Shown here in pieces: positions 8,265 to 16,129 of a DNA stretch of 64,000 nt (position 1 is its first letter; every line of letters starts with the position of its first letter). The stretch is taken from the NCBI GenBank assembly GCA_964486935.1, contig CAZAPG010000022.1:38545-102544 (forward strand), given 5' to 3'. Below the pieces are notes generated by a model. That model ran no database searches and had not been told where the DNA came from. It was given only the letters and a program-made list of their open reading frames with translations. Both the position numbers and the translations under genes were made by a program. Source of the stretch: CAZAPG01 sp964486935. GTDB lineage: Bacteria; Chloroflexota; Anaerolineae; 4572-78; J111.

Positions 8265-9308
8265 TTATTTGATATAGCGGGTCAAAAAATCCATTTCTCT
8301 ATCCCGGCTGGCCATGGTTACCCCAACCGCCTCCTCGGCGGAGAGGCCCCGGTGAATGATATCGTTGATGGCCTGGGCGGCGGCGGCCGGGTCTTCCGGG
8401 CCGGGAAAGCTGACATTGCGGCCCACCATCGCCCCGCGCACGTTGGCGCGGGTAGCCATGGCCGCGGCAAAATCCTGGTAGGTGGAGCGCGGGTCCTCTT
8501 TCGACGGCCCGCCCAGCATCAAAATGGGCAGGGTGGTGGCCATCGTTACCCGGTGAAACTCGTCGCAATAGGGGATTTTTAGCCAGGTGCGGTGCGACGC
8601 GTCGCCCAGACCGCCCAGCACGCCGGCCAGCTTAACCAACTCATCGGCATTGTTTTTGCCGACCCACTGGCCGTTTACGTAATCCATCCGAAGCGGCTCG
8701 ATAAAGGGGGTCAGGTTGTAGCGGTTGAGGTCGGTGACGGCGCGGGCGCAATAGTCGATGGTGTTGAGGGTGCGCTCGTCATCCGGCACAAAGCGAATGA
8801 GCATTTTGCCGCCATCGAGGTTGAAACGGGCAATCGACTCGGCGGAGTAGGAGCCGAAGCGGTCGTCAATTTCGCCCCTGACGCCGGCCACGCCGCCGCG
8901 CTGCATGCAGCCAATCAGCACCTTGCCATCCAAAATGGATGGCCCGCCGCCCTGCTGCACCAGATAATCAATAATGAGCAGGTCTTCTATCATGTCGGCG
9001 GTGCTCATAAAGCCGTCAAAATCGGTGGCAATGAGGACGCGCAAAATTCGGCCCAGGTACTCTTGCCGGTTGCCCATTTTGAAAGGGTCATTGCCCAGCA
9101 CGGTGACGCCCCGGGCCGGGTGGTCTGCCGCCAGAATTGAGAGCTTGCCGTCGATGGTTAGGCGGGTGCGGCGTTTGCGGGCCTGCGCCTGCCGCAAAAT
9201 AATTTCCGGCGCATCGACCCGAATTTGGGTGATTTTTTCAAAAATGCGGGCCGGAAAGAAGGCTTCAAGGTTGAACCTGTAACCGGCTAAATTGTATTCG
9301 CTGTTAAT
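8265..9308 (-). CDS. Class I aldolase of the Cgl0159/LacD type, apparent ATT start
   Basis: TIM-barrel protein of the DeoC/LacD aldolase superfamily, resembling the Cgl0159-type proteins found beside inositol catabolic genes. Core segments are LSILAADHPARG, GFMSTADMIEDL, KMLIRF, WLKIPY (candidate Schiff-base lysine) and LPILMLGGPS. The first standard start in frame is TTG 9197. However, 37 codons upstream of it look protein-like (YRFNLEAFFPARIFEK...) and are bounded by an in-frame TAA. The only start that matches AAGGAG with 8-base spacing is ATT at 9308, giving 347 residues. Likely reaction: splitting a phosphorylated keto sugar made by the adjacent kinase. Substrate unproven. Confidence 0.75.
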   Translation of the reverse strand: MNSEYNLAGYRFNLEAFFPARIFEKITQIRVDAPEIILRQAQARKRRTRLTIDGKLSILAADHPARGVTVLGNDPFKMGNRQEYLGRILRVLIATDFDGFMSTADMIEDLLIIDYLVQQGGGPSILDGKVLIGCMQRGGVAGVRGEIDDRFGSYSAESIARFNLDGGKMLIRFVPDDERTLNTIDYCARAVTDLNRYNLTPFIEPLRMDYVNGQWVGKNNADELVKLAGVLGGLGDASHRTWLKIPYCDEFHRVTMATTLPILMLGGPSKEDPRSTYQDFAAAMATRANVRGAMVGRNVSFPGPEDPAAAAQAINDIIHRGLSAEEAVGVTMASRDREMDFLTRYIK

Positions 9309-9329
9309 GGTTGGGTCTCCTTAAAATTA

Positions 9330-9357
9330 GTTTCAGGTTTCAAGTTTCGGGTTTCAG
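9330..9357. repeat. Tandem heptamer repeat (4 x GTTTCAG-like)
   Basis: GTTTCAG, GTTTCAA, GTTTCGG and GTTTCAG follow one another without gaps in the spacer between the PFK and aldolase genes. Same 7-base periodicity as the arrays at 6683, 30429, 32125, 34804 and 45422. Confidence 0.75.
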
Positions 9358-9386
9358 GCAGGTATTCGCAATAGGCCATTGGCTAG

Positions 9387-10598
9387 TCACAATCCGCCTC
9401 CTCGCCCACCCGTTGATAAGAGCCTTGCCAGCGGCGGGAGCGGCCCGTCAATGAGCGGCAGGGCGTAATCTGTGAAGGCGGGCGTAACCATGTTGCCGGC
9501 CCGGTTCATAAACTCGCGGGGCAGGGTTTTTTCCACCCCGGCCACATCGGCCAGCGGCACAGCGCCACATTGGCAAACGTAGGGCTTGTTAAACACCCGC
9601 TCCAGCGAGACCATCAACCCACTGCGCCCGGCCATCAACTGGTTCACTGCCTCGCGGCCCGCTTGCAGGGCTTCGCGGCGGTCGGTAGTGGAGACGCAGG
9701 CGCTGAAAGCCCGGCCAATCAAGCCGGGCCGCAGAAAACGGCTCTGCAAATTTAGCCGGTCGCGCACCAAATCGGTTAGATAGGCGGCCACGCCGGTGGT
9801 CAGTTGGTGCACCATGCGGCCCACCGGGTCGGTTAAGCCGTGCTGGCCGATAAATTGGCCGGACGCATCGCGCACACCCTCGCCCACCACCACAAAGACG
9901 CGGCCCAGCCGCCGGTGGGTTTGGGCCACGTCATCTAAAAAGCGGGTCTCATCAAAGGGGATTTCCGGCGCGTAAACCAGATGGGGCGCGGCGTCTTCGT
10001 TCTCTTTGCCCAGCGCGGCGGCGGCGGCCAGCCAGCCGGCGTTGCGGCCCATGGTTTCCATAATAATTAGGTCGTCAAAATTGACCATCGACTCCAAATC
10101 GCGCCCCGTGTCGCGGGTCGCCAAAGCCAGAAAGCGGGCGGCGCTGCCGTAGCCGGGGGCGTGGTCGGTGCCTGACAGGTCGTTGTCGATGGTTTTGGGG
10201 ACGCCCATCACGGCCAGCTCGTAGCCCTGCGCGGCGGCGGCTTGGGCCAGCCGGTGGGTGACGTGCATGGAGCCGTTGCCGCCGATATGGACAAAGTAGC
10301 GTACGTGGCGTTTTTGAAAGGTGCGGAGAATCTGCTGGTAGTGGTCGCCGGTTACTTTGAAGCGGCCCGACCCCAGCGCGGCTGCCGGCGTGTCGATGAG
10401 CAGGTTGAGGGTGCCGGTTGGCTCGCGGTTCAGGTCAACCAGATTTTCACGAACGGCGCCCTCCAGGCCGTTGACCAGGCCGTAAATATGGCTAATTTGT
10501 GACTGTTCTCTGGCGGCCAGAATCACGCCGGCCAAACTGGCGTTGATAACCGGCGTTGGCCCGCCGGATTGAGCCACCACAAGCGCTGCCTGAGCCAT
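9387..10598 (-). CDS. 6-phosphofructokinase family (PfkA-like, mixed ATP/PPi signature)
   Basis: Phosphofructokinase of the PfkA superfamily, adding a second phosphate to fructose-6-phosphate or a related sugar phosphate. At 403 residues it is longer than the bacterial ATP enzyme (about 320). The nucleotide site reads GGNGS: Gly at the position of E. coli Gly104 (ATP-like), but Asn where Asp103 normally sits. The catalytic loop reads PKTIDNDL, with the lysine typical of pyrophosphate-dependent forms. MGRNAGWLA is the substrate-binding METMGR region. The ATG lies 3 bases after the permease stop, so it is translationally coupled to the transporter. The phosphoryl donor cannot be settled from sequence. 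Confidence 0.88.
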   Translation of the reverse strand: MAQAALVVAQSGGPTPVINASLAGVILAAREQSQISHIYGLVNGLEGAVRENLVDLNREPTGTLNLLIDTPAAALGSGRFKVTGDHYQQILRTFQKRHVRYFVHIGGNGSMHVTHRLAQAAAAQGYELAVMGVPKTIDNDLSGTDHAPGYGSAARFLALATRDTGRDLESMVNFDDLIIMETMGRNAGWLAAAAALGKENEDAAPHLVYAPEIPFDETRFLDDVAQTHRRLGRVFVVVGEGVRDASGQFIGQHGLTDPVGRMVHQLTTGVAAYLTDLVRDRLNLQSRFLRPGLIGRAFSACVSTTDRREALQAGREAVNQLMAGRSGLMVSLERVFNKPYVCQCGAVPLADVAGVEKTLPREFMNRAGNMVTPAFTDYALPLIDGPLPPLARLLSTGGRGGGL

Positions 10599-10601
10599 AA
10601 C

Positions 10602-11516
10602 TCAACGTCCGCCAAACCCCGTCATGGTGATGCCCTGCACAAAGTAGCGCTGGGCAAAAATAAACAGCGCAATCATGGGCAGGGTCATAAAGGTGCCGGC
10701 GGCAAACACCAGCTCCCAACTGGCTTTAAAGGACTCATCGGCGTTGAGGCCGGCAATGCCCAGGGCCAGGGTCCAGTTATCCAGGCTGTTAACGTAGATA
10801 AGCGGGTTCATAAAATCGGTGTAGTGTTGCAGCATGGCAAACACGGCCACGGTGGCAATTACGGGTTTGGACAGGGGCAGAATGATTTGCACCAGGCTGC
10901 GCAGCCGGCCCGCGCCGTCAATCAGGGCGGCTTCTTCCAGTTCTATGGGGATGCCCTTAAAAAATTGGCGCATCAAAAAGATGTAAAGAGGAGTCCAGGG
11001 CGTTGTGCCAAACCAGTAGGGGATAATCAGCGGCAGCAGGGTGTCGATCCAGCCCAGGTATCTAAACAGAATGAAGCGCGGCACCAGGGTGATGACTTCT
11101 GGCAGCAGCAGCGTGACAATGAGAATGCCAAAGAAAAAATCTCGACCCGGCCAGCGCAGGCGGGCAAAGCTGTAGCCAACCAGAACTGATGAAAAGAGCG
11201 TGCCGGCTACGGCAAAAAGCACTACCACAAAGCTGTTCCAGGCAAAGGTGGCAAAGGGTAAAATTTCAAACACGCGGATGTAGTTGTGCCATTGGGGCGA
11301 GGCTGGAATCCAGACAATGGGGTGGGCAAAAACCTCGGTTGAGGCTTTGAGCGAGGAGGAGACCATCCACAGGGCCGGAACGAGAAAAGAGACGAGCAGT
11401 ATCGACATCAAGAGTTGCAGAATGACCAGCCAGATTTTTTGGATGAGTTTGCGTCGAGATGTTTGCACGCCAACCGCGCTCAGGGTAGTAGGAATGGATG
11501 TATCTGTTGTCGCCAT
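10602..11516 (-). CDS. ABC sugar transporter permease (MalG/UgpE type)
   Basis: Inner-membrane subunit of a carbohydrate uptake ABC transporter (CUT1). The 304-residue protein has an N-terminal hydrophobic segment at about 27-50 and five more downstream. The coupling motif EAALIDGAG...ILPLSKP, which docks the ATPase, is present. It ends FGGR, close to the PFK start. It lies 9 bases after the partner permease. No ATPase gene is in this operon, so it presumably uses a shared MsmK/UgpC-type ATPase from elsewhere. Confidence 0.94.
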   Translation of the reverse strand: MATTDTSIPTTLSAVGVQTSRRKLIQKIWLVILQLLMSILLVSFLVPALWMVSSSLKASTEVFAHPIVWIPASPQWHNYIRVFEILPFATFAWNSFVVVLFAVAGTLFSSVLVGYSFARLRWPGRDFFFGILIVTLLLPEVITLVPRFILFRYLGWIDTLLPLIIPYWFGTTPWTPLYIFLMRQFFKGIPIELEEAALIDGAGRLRSLVQIILPLSKPVIATVAVFAMLQHYTDFMNPLIYVNSLDNWTLALGIAGLNADESFKASWELVFAAGTFMTLPMIALFIFAQRYFVQGITMTGFGGR

Positions 11517-11525
11517 TGTGTCCTC

Positions 11526-12443
11526 CTATTCCTCGTAATAGACCCAGCGTTTGGACATGTAAAATTGCACCAGGGTAAAGAGCAGCACAATAACAAAAAA
11601 TTCCCAGGCCAGCGCGGCGGCATAACCCATATTAAAGAATTTGAAGCCCTCGTTGTAGATGTTGAGCACGGCAAACAGCGTGGAGTTTTCCGGCCCGCCG
11701 TCGGTCATGATTTTGGCGGGGATGAAGGTTTGAAAGGAGTTGATAATGGCCATGATGCCGTTAAAAAAGATGAGCGGCGACATCAACGGGATGGTAATGT
11801 GCCACAGGCGGCGAATGGCGCTGGCCCCATCCAGGCTGGCCGCTTCCATAAGCGAGGGGGGGATGTTGGTTAACCCGGCAATAAAAATAACCATCATCCG
11901 GCCAACCATCCACAGCGACATAAAGATAAAGGCCGGCTTGGCCAGGGTGGGGTCAAACAGCCAGGGTTGGGGGGGGATGCCAACCCAGCTTAACGCGTCG
12001 TTGAGAATGCCAAATTCCGGGTGCAGCACGCGCTGCCACACCACCGACCAGGCTACCAGTGGGATGATGATGGGCAGGTAAAAGCCGGAACGGTACAGGT
12101 CTCTAAATTTGATGGCTTGAGTCAGGGCCAGCGCCAGCAAAAAAGCAACAATCAATTGCAGCGGAACGGCAAAAACGGTGTAGTAGGCGCTGTTATACAG
12201 GCTCAGGTTGGCCCGTTCGGCGGTAAACATTTTGATGTAGTTGCTAAAGCCAATGAATTGGGGGTCGCCCAGTAAATTCCAGCGCTGAAACGACAGCCAG
12301 ATGGCGTACAACATGGGGAAGGCGATAAATACCAGAAAGCCGATAATAAAAGGGGAGGCAAATAGATAGCCCGTAATCCACTCGTTTAAAACCATCCGGC
12401 TGGGCAGTTTGAGACCACGCTTGGGTGCAGTTGTTGCAGCCAT
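11526..12443 (-). CDS. ABC sugar transporter permease (MalF/UgpA type)
   Basis: First permease of the carbohydrate transporter, 305 residues, with about six membrane helices starting at LFASPFIIGFLVFIAFP. The EAA coupling loop reads MEAASLDGASA...IPLMSP. AAGGAGG stands 7 bases before the ATG. It follows the binding-protein gene after an 83-base spacer that contains a strong stem-loop, a layout that keeps the binding protein in molar excess. Confidence 0.94.
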   Translation of the reverse strand: MAATTAPKRGLKLPSRMVLNEWITGYLFASPFIIGFLVFIAFPMLYAIWLSFQRWNLLGDPQFIGFSNYIKMFTAERANLSLYNSAYYTVFAVPLQLIVAFLLALALTQAIKFRDLYRSGFYLPIIIPLVAWSVVWQRVLHPEFGILNDALSWVGIPPQPWLFDPTLAKPAFIFMSLWMVGRMMVIFIAGLTNIPPSLMEAASLDGASAIRRLWHITIPLMSPLIFFNGIMAIINSFQTFIPAKIMTDGGPENSTLFAVLNIYNEGFKFFNMGYAAALAWEFFVIVLLFTLVQFYMSKRWVYYEE

Positions 12444-12469
12444 GTAAAACCTCCTTCTTGAACCCCACA

Positions 12470-12512
12470 GGCCGGGTAGCAGTTAGCGTTTTGGCCAGGC
12501 TGCTACCCGGCC
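12470..12512 (-). other. Intercistronic 13-bp stem-loop between binding protein and permeases
   Basis: GGCCGGGTAGCAG (12470-12482) and its exact complement CTGCTACCCGGCC (12500-12512) enclose 17 bases. It lies just past the binding-protein stop on the minus strand, with no T-run. It most likely acts as a 3'-end barrier stabilising the upstream mRNA or a leaky terminator, as in malE-malF. Confidence 0.75.
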
Positions 12513-12526
12513 GAGGTGGTTACACG

Positions 12527-13969
12527 TTAGCTTACCGAGGCCCAGTATTCATCCAGTACTTTCTGTAGTTCTTCATCAACCTTGGGTAAAACTTCTGCGG
12601 CGGTGGCGCTGCCGCCAAGCATGGGGTCGTACCCTACCGGCTTGACGATTTCGCTCCACATTTTGCTGCGCGGTACGCCGCCAACCACGTCTACTTCAGA
12701 CAGTTTGAAGGCTTCGATAAAGGCTTGCCCGTTTTCAACCCCAAAGCGCTCCTGGATGGTTGGAATCCAGAAGCTTTCTACCAGCCCCAGGTTATTGGGG
12801 ATGCGGCCGGTGGTTTCGGAGTAGATTTTGTTACCTTCATCGCTACCCATAAAGTGGGCAAACCCCCAGCCAGCTTCTACATTGTTGCTGTTGGGCAAAG
12901 CGACGCCTTCGGCCCAGCCCCGGTGAGGACGAGTCGAGTCGGCGGCTTCGGGCATGAGCACCACGTCGAACTCGATTTGCTTGTTCTGCTCGCGCAGTTC
13001 CGGGCTGTTGAGCCGGCCAAAGAACCAGGGGCCTTCGTACTTCATGGCGGCGTTGCCGGTTTCAATGGTGTTGGCCCCGCCTTCCAAATCGGCCGGGGTT
13101 GGCGAGATTTTCATGGTGTGGTAAACATCGTAGGCTACCAATTGCAGCATTTCCACAATTTCTGGCTGGCTGAATTGGGCTTTTTTGGGGTCTACCAACT
13201 CATCAAACTCTTGTTTGGCGGTGCTGCGGATCCATTGAATATCGCGGAACCAGCTGCCGTTAGCTTGCAGGCCAAACATCTTATTGTCGCCGCTGAGGTT
13301 GGTGACTTTTTGGGCCAGATCCAGAAATTCATCCAGCTTCATATTGTCGGTGGGGAAATCCAGCCCGGCATCCTGGAAGGGTTTTTTGGCGTAGAACAGC
13401 ACCATGGTGCCCAATTGTAACGGAATCAGGTAGGTTTTGTCGTTGCGTTTAACGCTAAGCTGAATACCGGCAATGTCAGCGGGGTAAGGGGCGGTAAAGT
13501 TATCGCGGGCAATAAAATCATCAATGGGGGCCAGAGCGCCGCTATCGGCAAAAATTTGCCACTCCCAACCTTGAAATGACGATACGTGGGGAGGCGTGCC
13601 GCCGGCAATTGAGGTTTGCAGTTTGGGATAGAAATTGTTGTTGGGGTCGGCCACGCTGGTTACTTTGACTTCTACATTGGGGTTGCGCTCCATGTAGAGT
13701 TTAGAGAGTTTGTCCCAGGCTTCAATATCGGCCGGGTCGCCCCAGGCCAAAAATTCCAGTGTCACCGGTTCGGCAGCCGGGGCCGATTCGCCGCCGCTAC
13801 CTTCCGAGGCGGAAGCGGACGTGTCTTCGGCCGGGGCTTGTTGCGCGGGCGCTTCGGTAGCGGCAGGGCCGCCGCAGCTTGTTAAAAAGGCCAGGGCCAA
13901 AACGCCTTTGCCGCCCAGCAACAGCACTTCGCGCCGCGTCAGTTTTTTTTGTTCTAATTTGTCTGCCAT
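12527..13969 (-). CDS. ABC sugar-binding lipoprotein (family 1 extracellular solute-binding protein)
   Basis: Substrate-binding protein of the CUT1 transporter, held outside the membrane by a lipid anchor. The N-terminus has a twin-arginine-like TRREVLLLGG followed by a hydrophobic run and the lipobox LTSC (Cys about residue 32), so a Tat-exported lipoprotein is possible. A low-complexity Ala/Glu/Ser/Pro linker follows to about residue 65. The mature domain has the usual ITFWAWGD-like opening (LEFLAWGDPAD) and 480 residues in total, normal for the family. AAAGGAGG precedes the ATG. It has the longest flanking spacers in the operon, consistent with separate mRNA processing. The sugar bound is unknown. 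Confidence 0.94.
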   Translation of the reverse strand: MADKLEQKKLTRREVLLLGGKGVLALAFLTSCGGPAATEAPAQQAPAEDTSASASEGSGGESAPAAEPVTLEFLAWGDPADIEAWDKLSKLYMERNPNVEVKVTSVADPNNNFYPKLQTSIAGGTPPHVSSFQGWEWQIFADSGALAPIDDFIARDNFTAPYPADIAGIQLSVKRNDKTYLIPLQLGTMVLFYAKKPFQDAGLDFPTDNMKLDEFLDLAQKVTNLSGDNKMFGLQANGSWFRDIQWIRSTAKQEFDELVDPKKAQFSQPEIVEMLQLVAYDVYHTMKISPTPADLEGGANTIETGNAAMKYEGPWFFGRLNSPELREQNKQIEFDVVLMPEAADSTRPHRGWAEGVALPNSNNVEAGWGFAHFMGSDEGNKIYSETTGRIPNNLGLVESFWIPTIQERFGVENGQAFIEAFKLSEVDVVGGVPRSKMWSEIVKPVGYDPMLGGSATAAEVLPKVDEELQKVLDEYWASVS

Positions 13970-14071
13970 CTTAAAAACTTCCTCCTTTGGAATTGGGGTT
14001 TTATTTCAACTGTGAAAAAAGTTTTGTCGTTAATGGACTAACTTGTAACTATCACACCTCCTTTCAATTTT

Positions 14072-14128
14072 GAGCGTTCCCGACAAATTATTTACCATCA
14101 ACGGATTGTTTGCCTGCCGCGAACGCTC
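14072..14128 (-). other. Long-loop stem between the dehydrogenase and binding-protein genes
   Basis: GAGCGTTC (14072-14079) pairs with GAACGCTC (14121-14128) across 41 bases, directly after the Gfo/Idh stop on the minus strand. It could define an mRNA end upstream of the binding-protein gene. Only 8 base pairs, so weak. Confidence 0.4.
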
Positions 14129-14129
14129 T

Positions 14130-15149
14130 TTAGGCTATCCAGACAGGTTGGCCGGTTTGAATCGACTCGATGGCGGCCAGGGCTACCCTTAAAGCGGCCT
14201 GGCCGGCCTCTCCGGGGGTTTGAACCGGGCGATTATCCAGAATGGCGCGGGCAAACCCGGTGATTTCAAGCTGGTACATATCCTGGTCTGATTTGGATAT
14301 TATTTCTACCTCGCCGCCGGTGCGGGTCAGTTTGGCAGTTTGGTGCGCCATACCGAATTGCACCTCTACCAGACCGTTCGGGCAAAAAATCTGGTCGGCT
14401 GCGCCGGGGGGCGTCACCTGCGGCGGCAGTCCCCAACAGACCACAAAACTGCCCACATCGCCCGAAGCGTAGCGCACGGTAATGGCAGCCGTGTCGTAAG
14501 CAATCTTGTCGATATGGGCCAGCGCCGGTTGGTTTTGCCCAATTGTTAACCCCTGGGCAAACACTACCTCCGGTGGAGAGTCGAAAATAAAGCTCCAGCC
14601 GTCAAACAGATGCACGCCCATATCAATCACCGGGCCGCCGTTGGCCTGCTGGTTGTGCATGTCTCGTTTGGGCCGGATTTCGCGCACATCGGCGGCGTGG
14701 TACATTACGGGCCGGCCCAGTTTGCCCTGCGCCAGCCAGGTCTTCAAATCGGCCATTACCGGCGAGTAGCGCCGCATAAAACCCAACCCCAGTTTGACCC
14801 CGTTCCGCCGGGCGGCGTCAATCATCGCCTCGGCCTGGGCCAGGGTAAGGGCAATCGGTTTTTCACACAGGACATGCTTGCCGTGGTTGGCGGCATAAAT
14901 AGAGATATCCGGGTGGTCGCGGGTGGGCACGCAGACCGAAACCACATCTACCTGCGGCAGGCTCACCGCCGGTTGATAGGCTGTGTGCCAGGTATCAAGC
15001 CCGTGGGCGCGGGCCAGCTTTTCGGCTCGCTGCTCAATGACATCTACCACCGCTACCACCTGGGCGTGCGGCAGGCTACGCCAGCGCTCGGCGTGCTTGC
15101 TGCCCATATCGCCCGCCCCAACAATACACACCCCCAACCTGTCAGCCAT
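14130..15149 (-). CDS. Gfo/Idh/MocA-family NAD(P)-dependent sugar dehydrogenase (IolG-like)
   Basis: Oxidoreductase that oxidises a ring hydroxyl of inositol, a sugar or an amino sugar. The 339-residue protein has the Rossmann motif VGAGDMGSKHAERW at the N-terminus, and then HVLCEKPIALT, the catalytic EKP with its lysine. A later GGPVIDMGVHLFD matches the family D-x3-H segment. The start overlaps the end of the upstream isomerase gene by 8 bases. With the neighbouring IolE-like isomerase and Cgl0159-like aldolase it suggests an inositol-like or keto-sugar route, but no IolB/IolD homologue is seen. Confidence 0.9.
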   Translation of the reverse strand: MADRLGVCIVGAGDMGSKHAERWRSLPHAQVVAVVDVIEQRAEKLARAHGLDTWHTAYQPAVSLPQVDVVSVCVPTRDHPDISIYAANHGKHVLCEKPIALTLAQAEAMIDAARRNGVKLGLGFMRRYSPVMADLKTWLAQGKLGRPVMYHAADVREIRPKRDMHNQQANGGPVIDMGVHLFDGWSFIFDSPPEVVFAQGLTIGQNQPALAHIDKIAYDTAAITVRYASGDVGSFVVCWGLPPQVTPPGAADQIFCPNGLVEVQFGMAHQTAKLTRTGGEVEIISKSDQDMYQLEITGFARAILDNRPVQTPGEAGQAALRVALAAIESIQTGQPVWIA

Positions 15150-15909
15150 TGTTTATCAATTGCCTCAAATAAGCTCGACTCATTTGCGCGCTTTCGGCTG
15201 GCGGACGCCGGGTTTCATCCTGCTCGACCACCAGCCACCCGTCATCTCTGCGCCGGATGACCTCAAATACCGCCTTAAAATCCACATCACCATAACCCAC
15301 TTCCATCCACTCGGTGGCGGTGGTATCTTTGAGGTGAAAGTAAGCAATCCGGTCAAAAAAGTTTTCCACTACCGCTACCGGCGAGCCGCCCGCCCGCTGC
15401 ACCCAGCCCACATCCAGGCATAACGAAACCAGGGCCGGGTCGGTGTGATGGCACAGGTAGCTCAATTCGGCGCAGTTGTTTTCAATTTCCCAGTAGTGAT
15501 TGTGATAGCAGAGCGTCAACTCCTGCCGGCGGCACAACTGGCCAATTTTGTTCAGACTGTCGGCCTGATAAGCGAGTTCAGTTTCGGGTTTGTTTTCTTT
15601 GAGGCGTCCGCTGAAGGGGATAAAGGGCGCGCCAACTGCGCCGGCAAAGGCCACAATCTTTTCCAGATTATCCAGCGCGGCCTGCACCGATTGGGGATTG
15701 TAAATTTCACCACCTACGTGGATGCCGACCACACTCAACCCGTAATCGGCTGCCAGATTTTGCAACACGGCGGGATTGGAGATGTCCACATGCTGCGCCC
15801 CAATTTCAAAGCCATCATACCCGGCTGCAGCCACCTGAGCGAGAACTTCGGGTAACTGCTCTCGATTCATTTCCGGCCCCCAGGGGCGGGTTTGAATGCC
15901 TATCTTCAA
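15142..15909 (-). CDS. Sugar phosphate isomerase/epimerase, TIM barrel (IolE/IolI-like)
   Basis: AP-endonuclease-2-fold isomerase of 255 residues, typically metal-dependent and acting on keto sugars or inosose. Visible features: MKIGIQTRPWG start, GYDGFEIGAQ (second strand Glu), TLCYHNHYWEIE with the metal-site His/Glu, LCLDVGWVQRAGG and IAYFHLKDT. Start is TTG 15909, with GGAGG 7 bases upstream. It is the first gene of the carbohydrate operon, about 100 bases from the predicted transcription start, so its leader holds the candidate operator. Confidence 0.88.
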   Translation of the reverse strand: MKIGIQTRPWGPEMNREQLPEVLAQVAAAGYDGFEIGAQHVDISNPAVLQNLAADYGLSVVGIHVGGEIYNPQSVQAALDNLEKIVAFAGAVGAPFIPFSGRLKENKPETELAYQADSLNKIGQLCRRQELTLCYHNHYWEIENNCAELSYLCHHTDPALVSLCLDVGWVQRAGGSPVAVVENFFDRIAYFHLKDTTATEWMEVGYGDVDFKAVFEVIRRRDDGWLVVEQDETRRPPAESAQMSRAYLRQLINNG

Positions 15910-15980
15910 TGAAAAACCTCCATTGGTTTGAATTTAGACGGATATTGATGGCGTGAAATTGAAGGCGATGATAAAATTTT

Positions 15981-16004
15981 GAATTAATTAATCAAGTGGA
16001 AAAA
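15981..16004 (-). promoter_or_regulatory. Candidate ROK operator in the leader of the carbohydrate operon
   Basis: A 24-base block reading TTTTTCC..., then TTAATTAAT..C on the minus strand, just downstream of the predicted start site (about 16010). The same block at about 75% identity sits in the same place downstream of the ROK-gene promoter at 22235-22258. Its core contains the palindrome TTAATTAA. Shared operator for the neighbouring ROK repressor is an inference. Confidence 0.5.
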
Positions 16005-16016
16005 TAAACGAATCCC

Positions 16017-16045
16017 ATTATACTCTACCCCAAACATCGTGTCAA
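16017..16045 (-). promoter_or_regulatory. Perfect-consensus sigma70 promoter of the carbohydrate operon
   Basis: Minus strand TTGACA (16045-16040), exactly 17 bases, TATAAT (16022-16017). Expected start about 16010. A full-consensus promoter implies high basal strength and therefore control by a repressor. Confidence 0.85.
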
Positions 16046-16067
16046 TTTGTTTGCACCGTACTTTTAT

Positions 16068-16094
16068 TTGACATCCCTTTTGCTTTTTGATAAT
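16068..16094 (+). promoter_or_regulatory. Probable promoter of the GroEL-like gene
   Basis: TTGACA (16068-16073), 15 bases, GATAAT (16089-16094). The spacer is short, so activity may be moderate. It is divergent from the operon promoter at 16017; the -35 boxes are about 23 bases apart. No CIRCE heat-shock element is visible here. Confidence 0.45.
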
Positions 16095-16129
16095 CTCTGG
16101 CGGCACATGCTGCTGACCAGGAGCAAGAC

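Noticed and set aside
9330..9357. Possible CRISPR repeat unit
   Set aside because: Units are adjacent 7-mers without spacers; no cas gene is nearby. The same applies to the other heptad arrays.
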